DNA from: Parus major
Lineage: Eukaryota > Chordata > Aves > Passeriformes > Paridae
Direction: 5' to 3'
Assembly: GCF_001522545.3 (NCBI RefSeq)
Contig: NC_031799.1
Location: 38,340,475 to 38,404,474, forward strand
DNA length: 64,000 bases
Made by a program: the position numbers and the translations under genes. Below the pieces are notes generated by a model. It searched no databases, had not been told where the DNA came from, and saw nothing but the letters and a program-made list of their open reading frames with translations. Positions 1-21,588 of the stretch are shown here, in pieces; positions within the stretch are counted from its first letter, which is position 1, and each line of letters begins with the position of its first letter.

Positions 1-11625
<11,625 letters not shown>

Positions 11626-11644
11626 GGCGCAGGCGGCCGCGGCG

Positions 11645-11659
11645 CTACGATCCCTTCAT
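11645..11659 (-). promoter_or_regulatory. CDC14B: Minimal upstream ORF before CDC14B (Met-Lys-Gly-Ser-stop)
   Basis: The minus strand reads ATGAAGGGATCGTAG, a 4-residue ORF that ends 19 nt before the CDC14B start codon and is out of frame with it. If the transcript starts near the CCAAT-directed position, this uORF lies in the 5' UTR and could lower or tune CDC14B translation through reinitiation. Its ATG has G at -3 and A at +4, so it is not an especially weak context. Confidence 0.5.
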
Positions 11660-11822
11660 CCCGCGGGGACCGGGCGGCCGGAGGGAGGGGAGGGACCCCG
11701 CGGCGGCGAGGGCGGTGGCGGCGGCGGCGGCTGACGCGTCCCCGCGGACACCGCCCCCTCCCGCCGCACCTTCGCCCCGCCGCCCGGCGGAGCGCCCGCC
11801 GCGCCCCCAACGGCCGCCCCTG

Positions 11823-11827
11823 ATTGG
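11823..11827 (-). promoter_or_regulatory. CDC14B: CCAAT box upstream of CDC14B
   Basis: The minus strand reads CCAATCA about 200 nt before the CDC14B ATG. NF-Y sites of this form usually sit 60-100 nt before transcription starts, which would place the start near 11730-11770 and give a 5' UTR of about 100-140 nt. The factor assignment is inferred from the motif alone. Confidence 0.55.
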
Positions 11828-11868
11828 GGCGCGCGGTGTGGCGTCACCGGTGCGGACCGGCGGGGGGG

Positions 11869-11876
11869 TGACGTCA
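11869..11876. promoter_or_regulatory. CDC14B: Palindromic CRE (TGACGTCA)
   Basis: The full 8-base palindrome TGACGTCA, the consensus for CREB/ATF dimers, lies about 245 nt upstream of the CDC14B start inside the CpG island. Related half-sites GCGTCA (about 11841) and TGACGTGG (about 11974) flank it. Occupancy is not visible from sequence; it depends on methylation and cell type. Confidence 0.6.
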
Positions 11877-13559
11877 CGGCGGCGGCGGTAACAGGTGGGC
11901 TGGGGCTCGCCCCCCACCCCCTCGCGGCTGCTGGGGCGCCGCCTGTCTGGGCTCGCGGCCGGCCCGCGCTGCTGACGTGGCGCCGGCTCCCCCCGGGAGG
12001 GGCGAGCGGGGCCCGGGCCGCGGGGGCTCCGCTGCCCGCCGGGCAACCCGAGCCCCCTCTGCCTGCTCCTGGAGCCTCGCAGCCCCCCGGGGGACCCCCC
12101 CGACGTGCTCCAAGTGAGGGGCCCAAGGACTTGGTATTTGGTAAGGCAAACTGAAAACAGTCCGGTGCGTACAGGCTGCTGGTCTGAGCGTTAAATGGAC
12201 TTACCTGAAAAGTTTAAGAAACTAGATTTGAATCTGCCTTTTAGATACGGCGGTATTTTAAAATACACGGTTATTTTAAATAGCCGTAGCACTTAACCAA
12301 GCTAGTAGGTAAAACAACTTCTGAAAACCACTCCCTTCCCACCTCCGTCTAATTGGCCATGATGAAAGCCCTTGAGGAAGTATTCTACCATCTGCTGAGT
12401 GTGCATTTTTGTGGAGGGAAAAGTACTAGTTGCCATTTTTTTACACTGCATTACTTTTAAAAAAAAATATCCTTTCTAAATCACTCTAGAGACCTAGAAT
12501 TCTCCTGACACTTCAGAAACAAATTTTCCCAAGATGAATGTGGCCAGCGTTGTTCCAATTCCTTATGAATCTGGGAGTCATTGTGTTGCAGGGATTCAGC
12601 AAACTCTCAATCTGTGGCCAGACGCAAAAGGCAGGACCGATGCCCTGATTAGGGCACTTCAGCTCTTCTGCTGAGTCCTGTTCCTCCCTCGTTTTGTTTG
12701 TCTGCAGTTTGTGAGTCTTTCCGAAAAGTGATTTTGCTGGGATAACACAGAGGTTGTGGTATGGTTCCTGTCAGTATTGAAATAGTGAGAGTGAGTAACT
12801 AACCTAAAGAGCTATAAAACTGCAATTTAATTCCAATCTCTTGTAATAGTCTATAGTTCTTTTAGCCATAGTTAATTTTGTAAAATGTGCTTATTAGGAC
12901 CAGCTTGAACATTTCCTTTAAAATCAAAAGCACCAAGAACGACTGCAAAATCAAAGAGGAACGAGAATCAGTGTCCTCACTGTGACTATCAGGTGAACGA
13001 AGCAGTGGAAGCACTGCTGTTTAAATAACATAAGGCAGAGGGGCAGATGCATTCCAGAGTTCCTGGCATGCTGAAAAATATCCTTGAGCTGGGGGAGTGC
13101 TGGAGGGAGGAGGCAGCGCCTTATTTGAAACTGCAGGGGCAGTATTTCATGAAAAGCAGACTTCACTCCCCTGTGAATCTGAGCTGCCTGTCCCAGTCTG
13201 TTACACCAAGTTCCAGGAAGCCTCTGGCCAGCCCTGAAATCACAGGGGTTCAGAGTCTGCACGTGACTACCTTTAGCCCTGTGTCGAGTGCTGTTTAATC
13301 AAAGCAGGGAACTGACACCAGTATTTTCCCATTAATAATACCCTTCTTCTAAACACGTAATATCAAAATAGGGGAGTAATGAATAAGTTGCTAAGGCATA
13401 GTATCTTTAACCGAATGACATTGTTCAGTGTTATTATGTTTCTTAAGCAAGCCTTTTATTTTTCATCAAGGAACAATGCACTTAATTTCACATGTTAATG
13501 GTGTAAAGCTTTCCAGGCCTCGCTCTGGGCCTGCCAGTGGCCTTAATGGATGCGGCAAC

Positions 13560-13621
13560 AAACATCTTCACAAAATGCCATTTCACAATTAAACATCTTC
13601 ACAAAATGCCATTTCACAATT
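13560..13621. repeat. Perfect 31-bp tandem duplication (two copies)
   Basis: Positions 13560-13590 and 13591-13621 are identical 31-base units beginning AAACATCTTCACAAAATGCC. There is no divergence between the copies, so the duplication is recent or under conversion. It is not related to the neighbouring genes. Confidence 0.95.
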
Positions 13622-14158
13622 GAATTAAAGCTTAAAAAGAGAGAAAATCTGCAGTTGAGACATGTATATATGGTAGCATTTTACAGTGAAGGGCAAAGAT
13701 CAGAGACTGCAGAGAAGGATACACTCCTCCATAAATCTTGGACAACCTTTATTTTTTTTCAAATTGCTAAAATGAAGTGTCTCCTGGATGAAAGAGGGCA
13801 TGTCTACTTTAATGAAAGCAATAGATGTTGAACACAAACATGTGCAGATAAATGGATGATATGAAATATGCCAGAACTGCAAACCAGAACACTGTTACGC
13901 TTACTTCAGTTGTCTAAGGCAGAATTAACTAAGAACAATTTATTCAGAGACCTCTTGCTCTGAGAGAAAAAACATACATACAGAAGAAAAACATTCTGCT
14001 GTACATCTTCATTGGAATACAAATAATTTGGCCAGCTCCAAAAAATGATAATCTGATCAGATACAAATTTAAGACACACCTCTCTCCGAGCTTACATACC
14101 CATGTTTTTGTATCACACAAAAGAATTGCAGGAAATACAGGATGATGTATTTAAAATA

Positions 14159-14164
14159 TTTATT
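14159..14164 (-). terminator. PRXL2C: Candidate poly(A) signal for PRXL2C (distal)
   Basis: AATAAA on the minus strand, about 530 nt after the PRXL2C stop codon, is followed downstream by a TGTGT-containing stretch near 14120 that could act as the GU-rich element. A proximal alternative is at 14496-14501. Either or both may be used. Confidence 0.35.
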
Positions 14165-14495
14165 TGAAATTGTGAAATGTATTTCATAACTTCTGCCAGT
14201 TCCAGATGCAAAAGTAGGCATAACCTGAAGTCCACATGTTCAAAATTGTGACTTTTCAAGGTGTATTTCAATACAAAACTGTCATATAGTGCTGGAAGCT
14301 TTAAAACAGTGCTGAGAAGTCTTGGATTGAAAGCCAGTGTTCTGTGGTCTGCTGAAGGCTAGAATCCCAAATTCTTCCTGAGCATAATCTGATTTCTTAC
14401 TTTAGTGCACCTCAAACAATGATTTTTAAAATGTATTAGCAAGATTGTTTGATTATCCAGGATTTTTTGCAATCAGTCTCAGTTGTGTTTTAGTT

Positions 14496-14501
14496 TTTAT
14501 T
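14496..14501 (-). terminator. PRXL2C: Candidate poly(A) signal for PRXL2C (proximal)
   Basis: AATAAA on the minus strand lies about 190 nt after the stop codon. I see no clear GU-rich element in the next 40 nt, so it is no stronger a candidate than the distal signal. Confidence 0.35.
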
Positions 14502-14692
14502 GTCTTGTACTCAATGGATATAGCACTTTTGTATCCATCTCTAATGCCAGGTAGCTTATTCTATGCCCCAATTTTCTATGTAAGGTTTCAGATGTCCCAC
14601 AAAGACACAACAGAACCAATGCTTGTTGGAGTGCACTAGAGAACTGTTCTTGTAGAGCAGAAATTTCAAAAAAAGTATATATTACATGAGTG

Positions 14693-14820
14693 TCATATGT
14701 CAATAATCTGGGGTTTGTTTGAGAAATTCACTGTTTTAACTCCTGCCAGGTGCAAAATTGTATTAATGGGAACATGATCCAGCCTGTTTCTATCGAGGTG
14801 CAAAAAATGAACTTCATTGC
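14693..14820 (-). CDS. PRXL2C: PRXL2C exon 6 (terminal)
   Basis: The exon has 2 nt plus 42 codons including TGA, with acceptor ATTCCAG|GC. It encodes NEVHFLHLDRNRLDHVPINT and then ILHLAGVKTVNFSNKPQIIDI. The RNRLDH.PIN..L.L.GV..VNF.N.P pattern matches the human C-terminus, and the last residues differ slightly. Confidence 0.94.
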
Positions 14821-17800
14821 CTGGAATGAGAATAACATGTAAATTACTGAATAACATATTTATTTATTCAAAGATGTAAGTGAATCGAAGCAGCATTCTG
14901 ACTACCTACCAGTTATTGTACAAATCTGTACTAGTTCTGTAGACTGCACAATATACTGTATTTTAAAAAATGACAAATGATTTTTTAATTATGTTAAAGA
15001 AGCAAGGAACATTGAGACAACCAGTTTAAATCTGCTGTAGCATGATATTTCCTAATAATGTGATGACTATCATGTTGCAATTCCCCTTTCATGCTTTCTA
15101 CTCCTCTGCTAAAACCACATTAAATGCCTCAAATCAAATGCGAAAGCAGAATGTAGGTAAATATCATAATGTCAAGAAAAGCCTCCAGACTTTGAGGCAG
15201 TTGTTCCATCACCACTCCAAGCAATTTCTGCAGGGCTGTGATCAGCTTTATGCCACCTCTGTGGGAGATGGGACTACACAATGACACTCTGCAGATTTCT
15301 TGACAGAAATCATCACACAGTTCAACATAAGACTGTCTCCTTGGGACTCACAGGGACAGCAGGCGAAATGGCGACAAACAGCTGAAGGAGACAGTTGTAA
15401 CTTTCACACAAAACAAAGCAGCTCACCTGGGCCTATAATCAGAGCTCCTCCCTGCTGAGCAGGGTCTCCTTGAAAATCAAAAGCTGGGCCAGTCATTGCT
15501 CTCCATACACTCCTAATGCTTCCCAGAAATATGTTTGATTTGACATGAGGGCTCCGAACTAAACAAAACCACAAAACACTTGTAATCTAGAAATATGAAA
15601 GTAGGTACAAACAACAATGAACAGCTGCTATGAATAGTTTAGAGATTCCTGATTACCAGTGTTTTCACAAAATATAGCCTACAAGAGACAGTCTGGTGGG
15701 TAACTCACTCTTTACATTGTGATGATATGATTTTAACCAGAGCATATTTGTTTTGTTTGTGAAAGTCTAAAGGTGAGAAAATGATTCTTACCTGATACTT
15801 TATTGCCTTCACCTCTTTTCATGCCAAGTATTTTATAAATTTCCCTTTGTGGATCTACATACATTTCATGTGTATACCCAGTTAAACTGCAAAAGGGCTT
15901 CAAAATACAGCAGAGACAGAAAAAGAAAATAATATTTGTAAGGTTAATGCAGTAGCTAGTTAGGGTCTACTGACAACAGAAAAATACTGACATCCTGCCA
16001 GTTCCACACTCCCCCTCTTATTTGAAAACTGTGTATTTGTTAGTTACCTTAAAGTGGAAAATTTTTTAGTCTCAAAGCTTCTATTAAAACAAAGTTTTCA
16101 GTAAAATCAAGAAAAAATGTTTCCTTAGCAACCCCTGGTGTTTTTAATCTGCAAGTTTTAATTATTTGCTTTATCATGTATTACAATTAGAATTGCCTCA
16201 TGAATATTATCCTTTTTCACTGCTGTTGCAGAGGACCACCTTTTCATGCAAACCAAATCCTCAACACAGACCATTAAAACATAATAGAAGATACATTGTA
16301 TTTAATGACTAATTTATTTACCTTGATGTGATGATATGATGACTGTCCAATAACTATAAGCCTCACATTCGATTCCTAGAACAGAACATGGGTATTGAAG
16401 CTGTAAAGAGGAACTGGGTGTTCCTATATGACTTCAAAGCATTAACAGAATCTGGTGTCCCAAGTTAGTAACTGCAGAGCACTGACTTAAAATTATTTGA
16501 AGTTAACATAACTTACGTGTTTGGAGACTGCACTTTTGTATATCACCTGCAGTTAGCTGCTACATTAATTTATTAAGTAAAAAATTATTTTTAAAGATAA
16601 CTTTTAAATTACAGTTGTGTAAACTTGGAGTTTTCTATAGCATTGGTAGGATTGTCTTTTCAATTGATTGCAACATGCTACAATTTTGGAAACTCAGAAT
16701 TTCCACTCAGTTACACCTACATCTAAAGAAGCAGCACACAAATGATGGTGCCCAAACATCTGTGATGTACACAGACGGACCCACTGATAGATAAAATAGT
16801 GTGATTACACACACTGCTGTCTTTTGTAGGTGCAGCCTTAGACCTGAGTCTAAAACAGAGCCCAAAACTTAAGTTCATTTAGATATCAGCAAAAGCAGTT
16901 AATAAATATAAGGTTGTTTTATTATATATTTGTCTTTCCTATATAAAATCATTTCCCATATAAAACGGTTTTGCTTGTTATGCAAAGAAGCCCTCCTAAA
17001 ACCAGAATATTTCAACTAAGAGAAGACATTTTTGACTTTCTACATACATTTATTTAAGGAGTCAAATTAGAAGAATGTCCTTTTGAGTAACACTGATCAA
17101 ACAGTTTAGAAATGTCTGTCCTGAGAAGGGAAGCTGACAAAGAAATAGCCCCTTTTTGTACTCTCAAATTCCTAGTCCATCTCAGATGGACTTAGGTGGA
17201 ATTGCTGTCAGCAATGACCTGAATCTCTGTCACTGGCTGTGCTGCTATTGGGAGTAAAGTATGACAGAATTTCAATTAGAAGTCTAGAAGAGACAGATTG
17301 ACCTTCCACATTTAGCAGGAGATCATCGTCTTTTCTGGTGTCTCCTACCACCCAAAAAATACGTGTCAATAGCAACTCCCTGCCCACTCTACTTCTCTTT
17401 TCTGTCACTGTCATTCCTATTTGTGCAGCTGCCCTGGAGAGCAGGACACACTACTAATGCAGCTTACAAATCACCATAGAAAAAGATACTATTTTTAATC
17501 CAGATCAATTTTCTGATCTTGTTCCATGCACAACCATCAGTCAGCCCTACTAGCATAATGGAAAGGGCAGTAGTTAGTCAGAAGACAGCTGTCCAGGCCA
17601 CTACTAATACTGAAAGAAATGCCTGTCAGATGTTGTCTAACTGTTCTGAACACAGCAGTAAAAAGAGCACCAAGCTAATAGGGCAGGGAGAAATAATGCT
17701 GTTGCAACGGAGCGTGTAGTGCCATAAATCCTTTCCTGTGTCTCCTAGGCAGATTCATTATTGCTATTGTAGCAAACAATGAAAGCGCTTCTTCTGAGCA

Positions 17801-18618
17801 TTTTTTTTTCTTTTTTTATTCCTAGAAGCCTTATGTAAGCCTGTAGCTGGACATAACAGATCTGCTTGATTGCAGCCACAAACACATTTAGGGCAGAGTA
17901 CTTACTTGTAAAAATGCCTTGGGGACTTTTGCCAGATCTTCTACGTACTCCTTACAGGTGTAACACAAAAAATTCTGCAACACACCCAACTGAATGTGTC
18001 AGAAACAGATATAATTGCAGACCTATGAAGCAGCAGAATTCAGGCATACACTACTTTGGAGGTGATCAGGAGCAAGGAATAGGAAAGATTCCAGCCCCCA
18101 AATTTGGATTAGGATACTGGTTTAATACAAGCCTGAACAAGGACGCTGGGCCTGCAGCCTTGCAAATATTTTTATCTCTAGATATTTTAGGAATGTGATA
18201 GCTGGCTCGGCAGCAGGGAAATCAAGGAACACGATACTTGTTTCCCTGAACACGCGCCTGAAGTATTTCGTTTCTGGTAAATAGTGTTTCACTTTACCAA
18301 GGAACAGGGGGTCTCAGGAGCAGTATTTCTCCCCTTTGTGTTTTCTTCCCCTCCGCTCCAGGCCAGCCCCCGCACCCCCGCCCTCCCACAGCCCCGCCGG
18401 GAGCCGGGCTGGGCCCCGCGACGGCCCCTCCTCACCCGCACGAACAGCACGATGGCTTTCCGCTCCGCGTACAGGGCCTGGAAGGGGACACCCCTCCCGT
18501 CCGCGTCCAGCACCAAGCAGCGGGCGGCCTCCCGCAGCTGCTCCTGCTCCGGCCGCCGCCCGCAGCCCCGCGCCCGCCCGACCTGCTGCGTGACCGGGGC
18601 CGCCGGCGCCCCGGCCAT
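14693..18618 (-). CDS. PRXL2C: PRXL2C (AAED1), peroxiredoxin-like 2C, complete six-exon coding region
   Basis: Exons 18618-18436, 17974-17906, 16375-16322, 15897-15792, 15558-15427 and 14820-14693 join in frame to 223 codons plus TGA; the human protein has about 226. The product is a thioredoxin-fold AhpC/TSA-like protein of the PRXL2 family, probably soluble and redox active. Visible features are an Ala/Arg-rich N-terminus, VLDADGRGVPFQALY before the first beta strand AIVLFVR, a CYTC motif (Cys65, Cys68) in place of the human CYIC, then NVRLIVIGQSSYHHI, the YVDPQREIYKILGMKRG block, WRAMTGPAFDFQGDPAQQGG, and RNRLDHVPIN near the C-terminus. There is no signal peptide or membrane segment. Introns are 461, 1530, 424, 233 and 606 nt. 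The gene lies just upstream of CDC14B on the same strand, as in human. Confidence 0.95.
15427..15558 (-). CDS. PRXL2C: PRXL2C exon 5
   Basis: The exon is 132 nt, phase 1 to phase 1, acceptor GTTTAG|TT and donor CAG|GTGAGC. It encodes RSPHVKSNIFLGSIRSVW, then RAMTGPAFDFQGDPAQQGGA and LIIGP. The tryptophan and the FDFQGDPAQQGG segment match the human protein. Confidence 0.95.
15792..15897 (-). CDS. PRXL2C: PRXL2C exon 4
   Basis: The exon is 106 nt, entering in phase 0 and leaving in phase 1. The acceptor reads TTTTGAAG|CC, a weak pyrimidine context, and the donor CAG|GTAAGA. It encodes PFCSLTGYTHEMYVDPQREI and then YKILGMKRGEGNKVS, the best-conserved block of the protein. Confidence 0.95.
16322..16375 (-). 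CDS. PRXL2C: PRXL2C exon 3
   Basis: The exon has 18 codons, phase 0 at both ends, acceptor TTCTAG|GA and donor AAG|GTAAAT. It encodes ESNVRLIVIGQSSYHHIK, the second core beta strand and the following loop of the thioredoxin fold. Confidence 0.95.
17906..17974 (-). CDS. PRXL2C: PRXL2C exon 2 (CxxC motif)
   Basis: The exon has 23 codons, phase 0 at both ends, acceptor TTGCAG|AA and donor CAA|GTAAGT. It encodes NFLCYTCKEYVEDLAKVP, with the candidate redox Cys-x-x-Cys. The human equivalent begins HFLCYICKEY. Confidence 0.96.
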
Positions 18619-18900
18619 GGGAGCGCGGAAAGGAAAGGCGGGGCTGGAGCGGAAAGGAGCGGGGCGTTGTGCGACGGCGAGGAAGAGACGGGGCCGGGAT
18701 GGAGCGGAGCGGCTAGTTCCCGTCCGTGGGAGCGACCTCGGGCAGCCGCGCCGTGGCCCTGGAGGAGCCAGGGGGCTCGGGTGGAGAGAGCGAGCAGCCG
18801 AAACCGCTGCGCGTCCGTCCGCCAGAGTCGGGGTGCAGCTTGTGCCCGGGAAACATAGGAGAGTCACCCGGAGCTTCCCAGGAATGGTGTGCAGGCAGGA
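18345..18900 (-). promoter_or_regulatory. PRXL2C: CpG-island promoter of PRXL2C
   Basis: A CG-rich block covers exon 1 and about 280 bases upstream, with an Sp1-type GC box (GGCGGGGC) at 18637-18644, just before the ATG, and no TATA box. Such islands often fire in both directions, so a short divergent non-coding transcript on the plus strand is possible but has no direct support here. Confidence 0.8.
18436..18618 (-). CDS. PRXL2C: PRXL2C exon 1
   Basis: The exon has 61 codons from ATG at 18618 and ends CGG|GTGAGG in phase 0. MAGAPAAPVTQQVG parallels the human start MAAPAPVTRQV, which decides this ATG. The same frame stays open for 83 further codons upstream, to 18867, but that part is CpG-rich promoter DNA with no family resemblance. 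Confidence 0.93.
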
Positions 18901-21395
18901 GCAGTGACATGGGCATACGGCCTCGAGGTCGGCGTTCTTTTTGTGGGAGGCCGTAGCCTTGCAGAGGGCCCTAAGGAGATAGAAAACTCCTCGAGGAGCT
19001 ATCGAACTGCTGTATCAGACAAAAACCACACCAAACCCGGTGTCCCTACTCTTGCAAAAGCAGAACTTCACAGATTGTCTTGAAAATCAATAGCAGAAGA
19101 TGCTCTAGTGCATGCAGAAATGAGTGTACATTTCTTAAAATAAGAACATTAGGTCGTTGAAGAGTGTTGTAGTCCTGTAGATTGTTGTGTCAGCTGAAAG
19201 CTTATGAGGATGATGGTACTTTTATTTTCTTAGTGGGCAGAGGAAAAAAAAATATCAGAGAGAATAGGACTTGGGGGGGTGTCTCCAGAAGATACTCTGT
19301 TTTGTGAAAATCTCTGATTGAATTAATTCCAAAGTTTCTATTGGCAGACTGTCCCAGGCTCTATATGTTAGTGTGAATCAAACTTACATCCCCAGCACTT
19401 TGAGTTAAGCCACTGCTTTTATATTACCAGGAGTAAGCACATAGAACAGGTTCAGTATTGCAGTCAGGTATGTCTTCATAAGGACTTTGATTTAAAAGCT
19501 GATGAATTCTAATTAGTAAAGGTTAGTAAAGAACTTTAGAAAATTGTGAAACTTATAATTCTCCTGGATGCAGTTGGAGCCAATGATTTTAATGATCCTT
19601 GTTCAGTGACCAGTGTGCTGTTCAAGACACTGCTCCCACTGGCAGTTCCTAAACCAAACTCTGTGCTGTGTAGCAGCGCCCTGCAGCTCCCTCAGCAGGA
19701 CTGATGGGAATGTGCTGCCTACCCTTGACTACTGCAAAGCAGAGAACTGACAGCTTTTGACAGGCTTTGGTCTTCATCTTGAAGCTGAAGGCCATAACCT
19801 CGTTGTGTTATGCCTGGAGTAAAACCGGGAAGCATTGGGCACCGGAATCAGGGGCACGTCTCAGGATTCCATCATCAGTAGAGCTTAAACCAGGGCCTTT
19901 CCCACTGAAGCTGGAAATCAGAAGAGGCAGTCATATCACTGTAGGGGATCTGCTGCCACAGCCTCTGACTGGGGAGCACACATCGGGATGAAACTGCTGA
20001 TGAGAAGAATTGGGCATTGTGGTGTCACAAACTCAGAGGACACTACTCCAGGTCAGTCTGCACATAGCTGACCTTGTGCATCTAGAGAGCTTGTTCTTTC
20101 TTGATTTGAAATGAAATCTGAGGAGCCCAAGAGAAGCACTATGCCTGTCTGGGAGAGGTGGTAATCATTCCTACTTAGCCAATGAAGATTGTCTGCAGGC
20201 TGTGCTTCATTTATGTAATTTGGCCTCCTTAAACTAGCTGCAGATGCACATCCTTAACAACTGGTTTCAGAAGTATACAAGTGAGGAACAGCAACTTTCT
20301 TCTGGGAATATTTGCCAAAGCATTCTCTAAAGCCCCTCAAGCAGCATGTTTCTGACTTTTGCGAGAGAATCTTTAATCTTTTGAGAATACAAATACAAAT
20401 TGCTGTCACCCCCACTTTTATAGAGAAAGAATAGAAGTGAAGGCACTTGTACTCTGACATGATATCTGAAAGAGGAAACACTCAAAGTTAGCAGTCACGT
20501 TTTGAAAGCTGAAGCTTAAAGTATTTCATTAATACATGCTTAATAAAAGTGGAGACATAAGTTTCACTTGGGAAGAAAGAATCCATATCTGCTGATACTC
20601 TGGACAGTACTAACTGTCAAAATGTGCAGTCTGCTAAAACCACATAATTCTTCAATGCGTGCTGTGAATAGGGAAATTTACTTTTCTTTCCCTTTCCCTC
20701 TTTTCTATATAGCTCACAAATACAGAAATGTGGATAACTTAAAAAACCACATTTGTCAGAGTGATGTATTTTTCATTGTCCTAAGGAGAGACAATCAGTG
20801 CATTTACATTATTAATTTTGATTCAGGATGCAAGTCACACTCTTCACTGAAGTGCAATTTACAGTTGTAGAGAGAAACTTAGCTAATATTTAATTAATCA
20901 AGGGTTGGGTTACTTTGTACTGTGGATAAGAAATTCAAATTCCTACCATTTCAAGAGGGAAAACAATAATTACACAAAGATGGTGGGTAATTTATTTGTT
21001 CTGTATTGACTAGTGAAACAAAATACCAGCTGTAATTATGCAACCTTAATTCCTTTATATACCGCAGCTGAATAAAATATTTGACCAGAGGTGTGGCCTG
21101 TATCAATACCATAAATGCACTGCCTAAAGTATATGGTGTTTATTTGTAAGGCAATATGTTATTATCAATTTACCACATAATGTACTGTTTATTTAACACA
21201 AGGCTATTTGTTCTTGTTAATCTAATGTTGTTTAGCTAGAGATAACAAGGTTATTACTTTTCAGCAAAAATAAATTAGTGTTTACAGTTCTAGGGAAAGA
21301 CATCATGCTAAATACCAGCTAAGAATTGGTTGGCTTTAAACTGCTGTTGTAATTACAAAGGAGTGAAAATGTGTACTGTCCTGTAGATAAGACAG
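18901..21395. other. Intergenic, start of the 41-kb gene-poor interval
   Basis: I see no coding exon, RNA gene or recognisable repeat. A moderately GC-rich patch at about 19560-20050 has short open frames on the plus strand but lacks convincing splice structure or family resemblance. The remainder is AT-rich. Confidence 0.5.
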
Positions 21396-21399
21396 ATTC

Positions 21400-21588
21400 T
21401 TCTCTGTGTGGTGAGAGAACTATCCCAGAGAAGTTGTGGACTCCCTGTCGCTGACAGTGCTCAAGACCAGACTGAATGGAGCTTGGACCAGCCTGGTGTA
21501 GGGGAAGGTTCCCTACCCATGGCAGGGGGGAGAACTGGATGATCTTTAAAGTGCCTTCCAACTCAAACTCTTTTATGATCCTATGATA
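21400..21588 (+). mobile_element. CR1 LINE, 5'-truncated 3' end
   Basis: The sequence follows the CR1 3' UTR: a GTGGTGAGAGAACT segment, GGACTCCCTGTCGCTGACAG, 'gaccagactgaatggagct', GGATGATCTTTAAAGTGCCT and 'tccaactcaaactctttta', ending in a TATGATCCTATGAT tail. This corresponds to the consensus ending in CCTTCCAACCCAAACCATTCTATGATTCTATGA. Only the last 190 bases or so remain, inserted in the plus orientation. Confidence 0.9.

Larger units (their letters stand above)
12116..14692. other. Interval between the CDC14B promoter and the PRXL2C stop codon
   Basis: The part next to 14692 should hold the PRXL2C 3' UTR. The remainder is the upstream flank of CDC14B. I see no coding exon. A perfect 31-bp tandem duplication lies at 13560-13621. 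Candidate minus-strand AATAAA signals occur at 14501-14496 and 14164-14159. Confidence 0.6.

Noticed and set aside
18284..18956. Plus-strand ORFs up to 207 codons over PRXL2C exon 1
   Set aside because: They are shadows of the GC-rich exon and promoter. None resembles a family, and the minus-strand PRXL2C reading is decisive.
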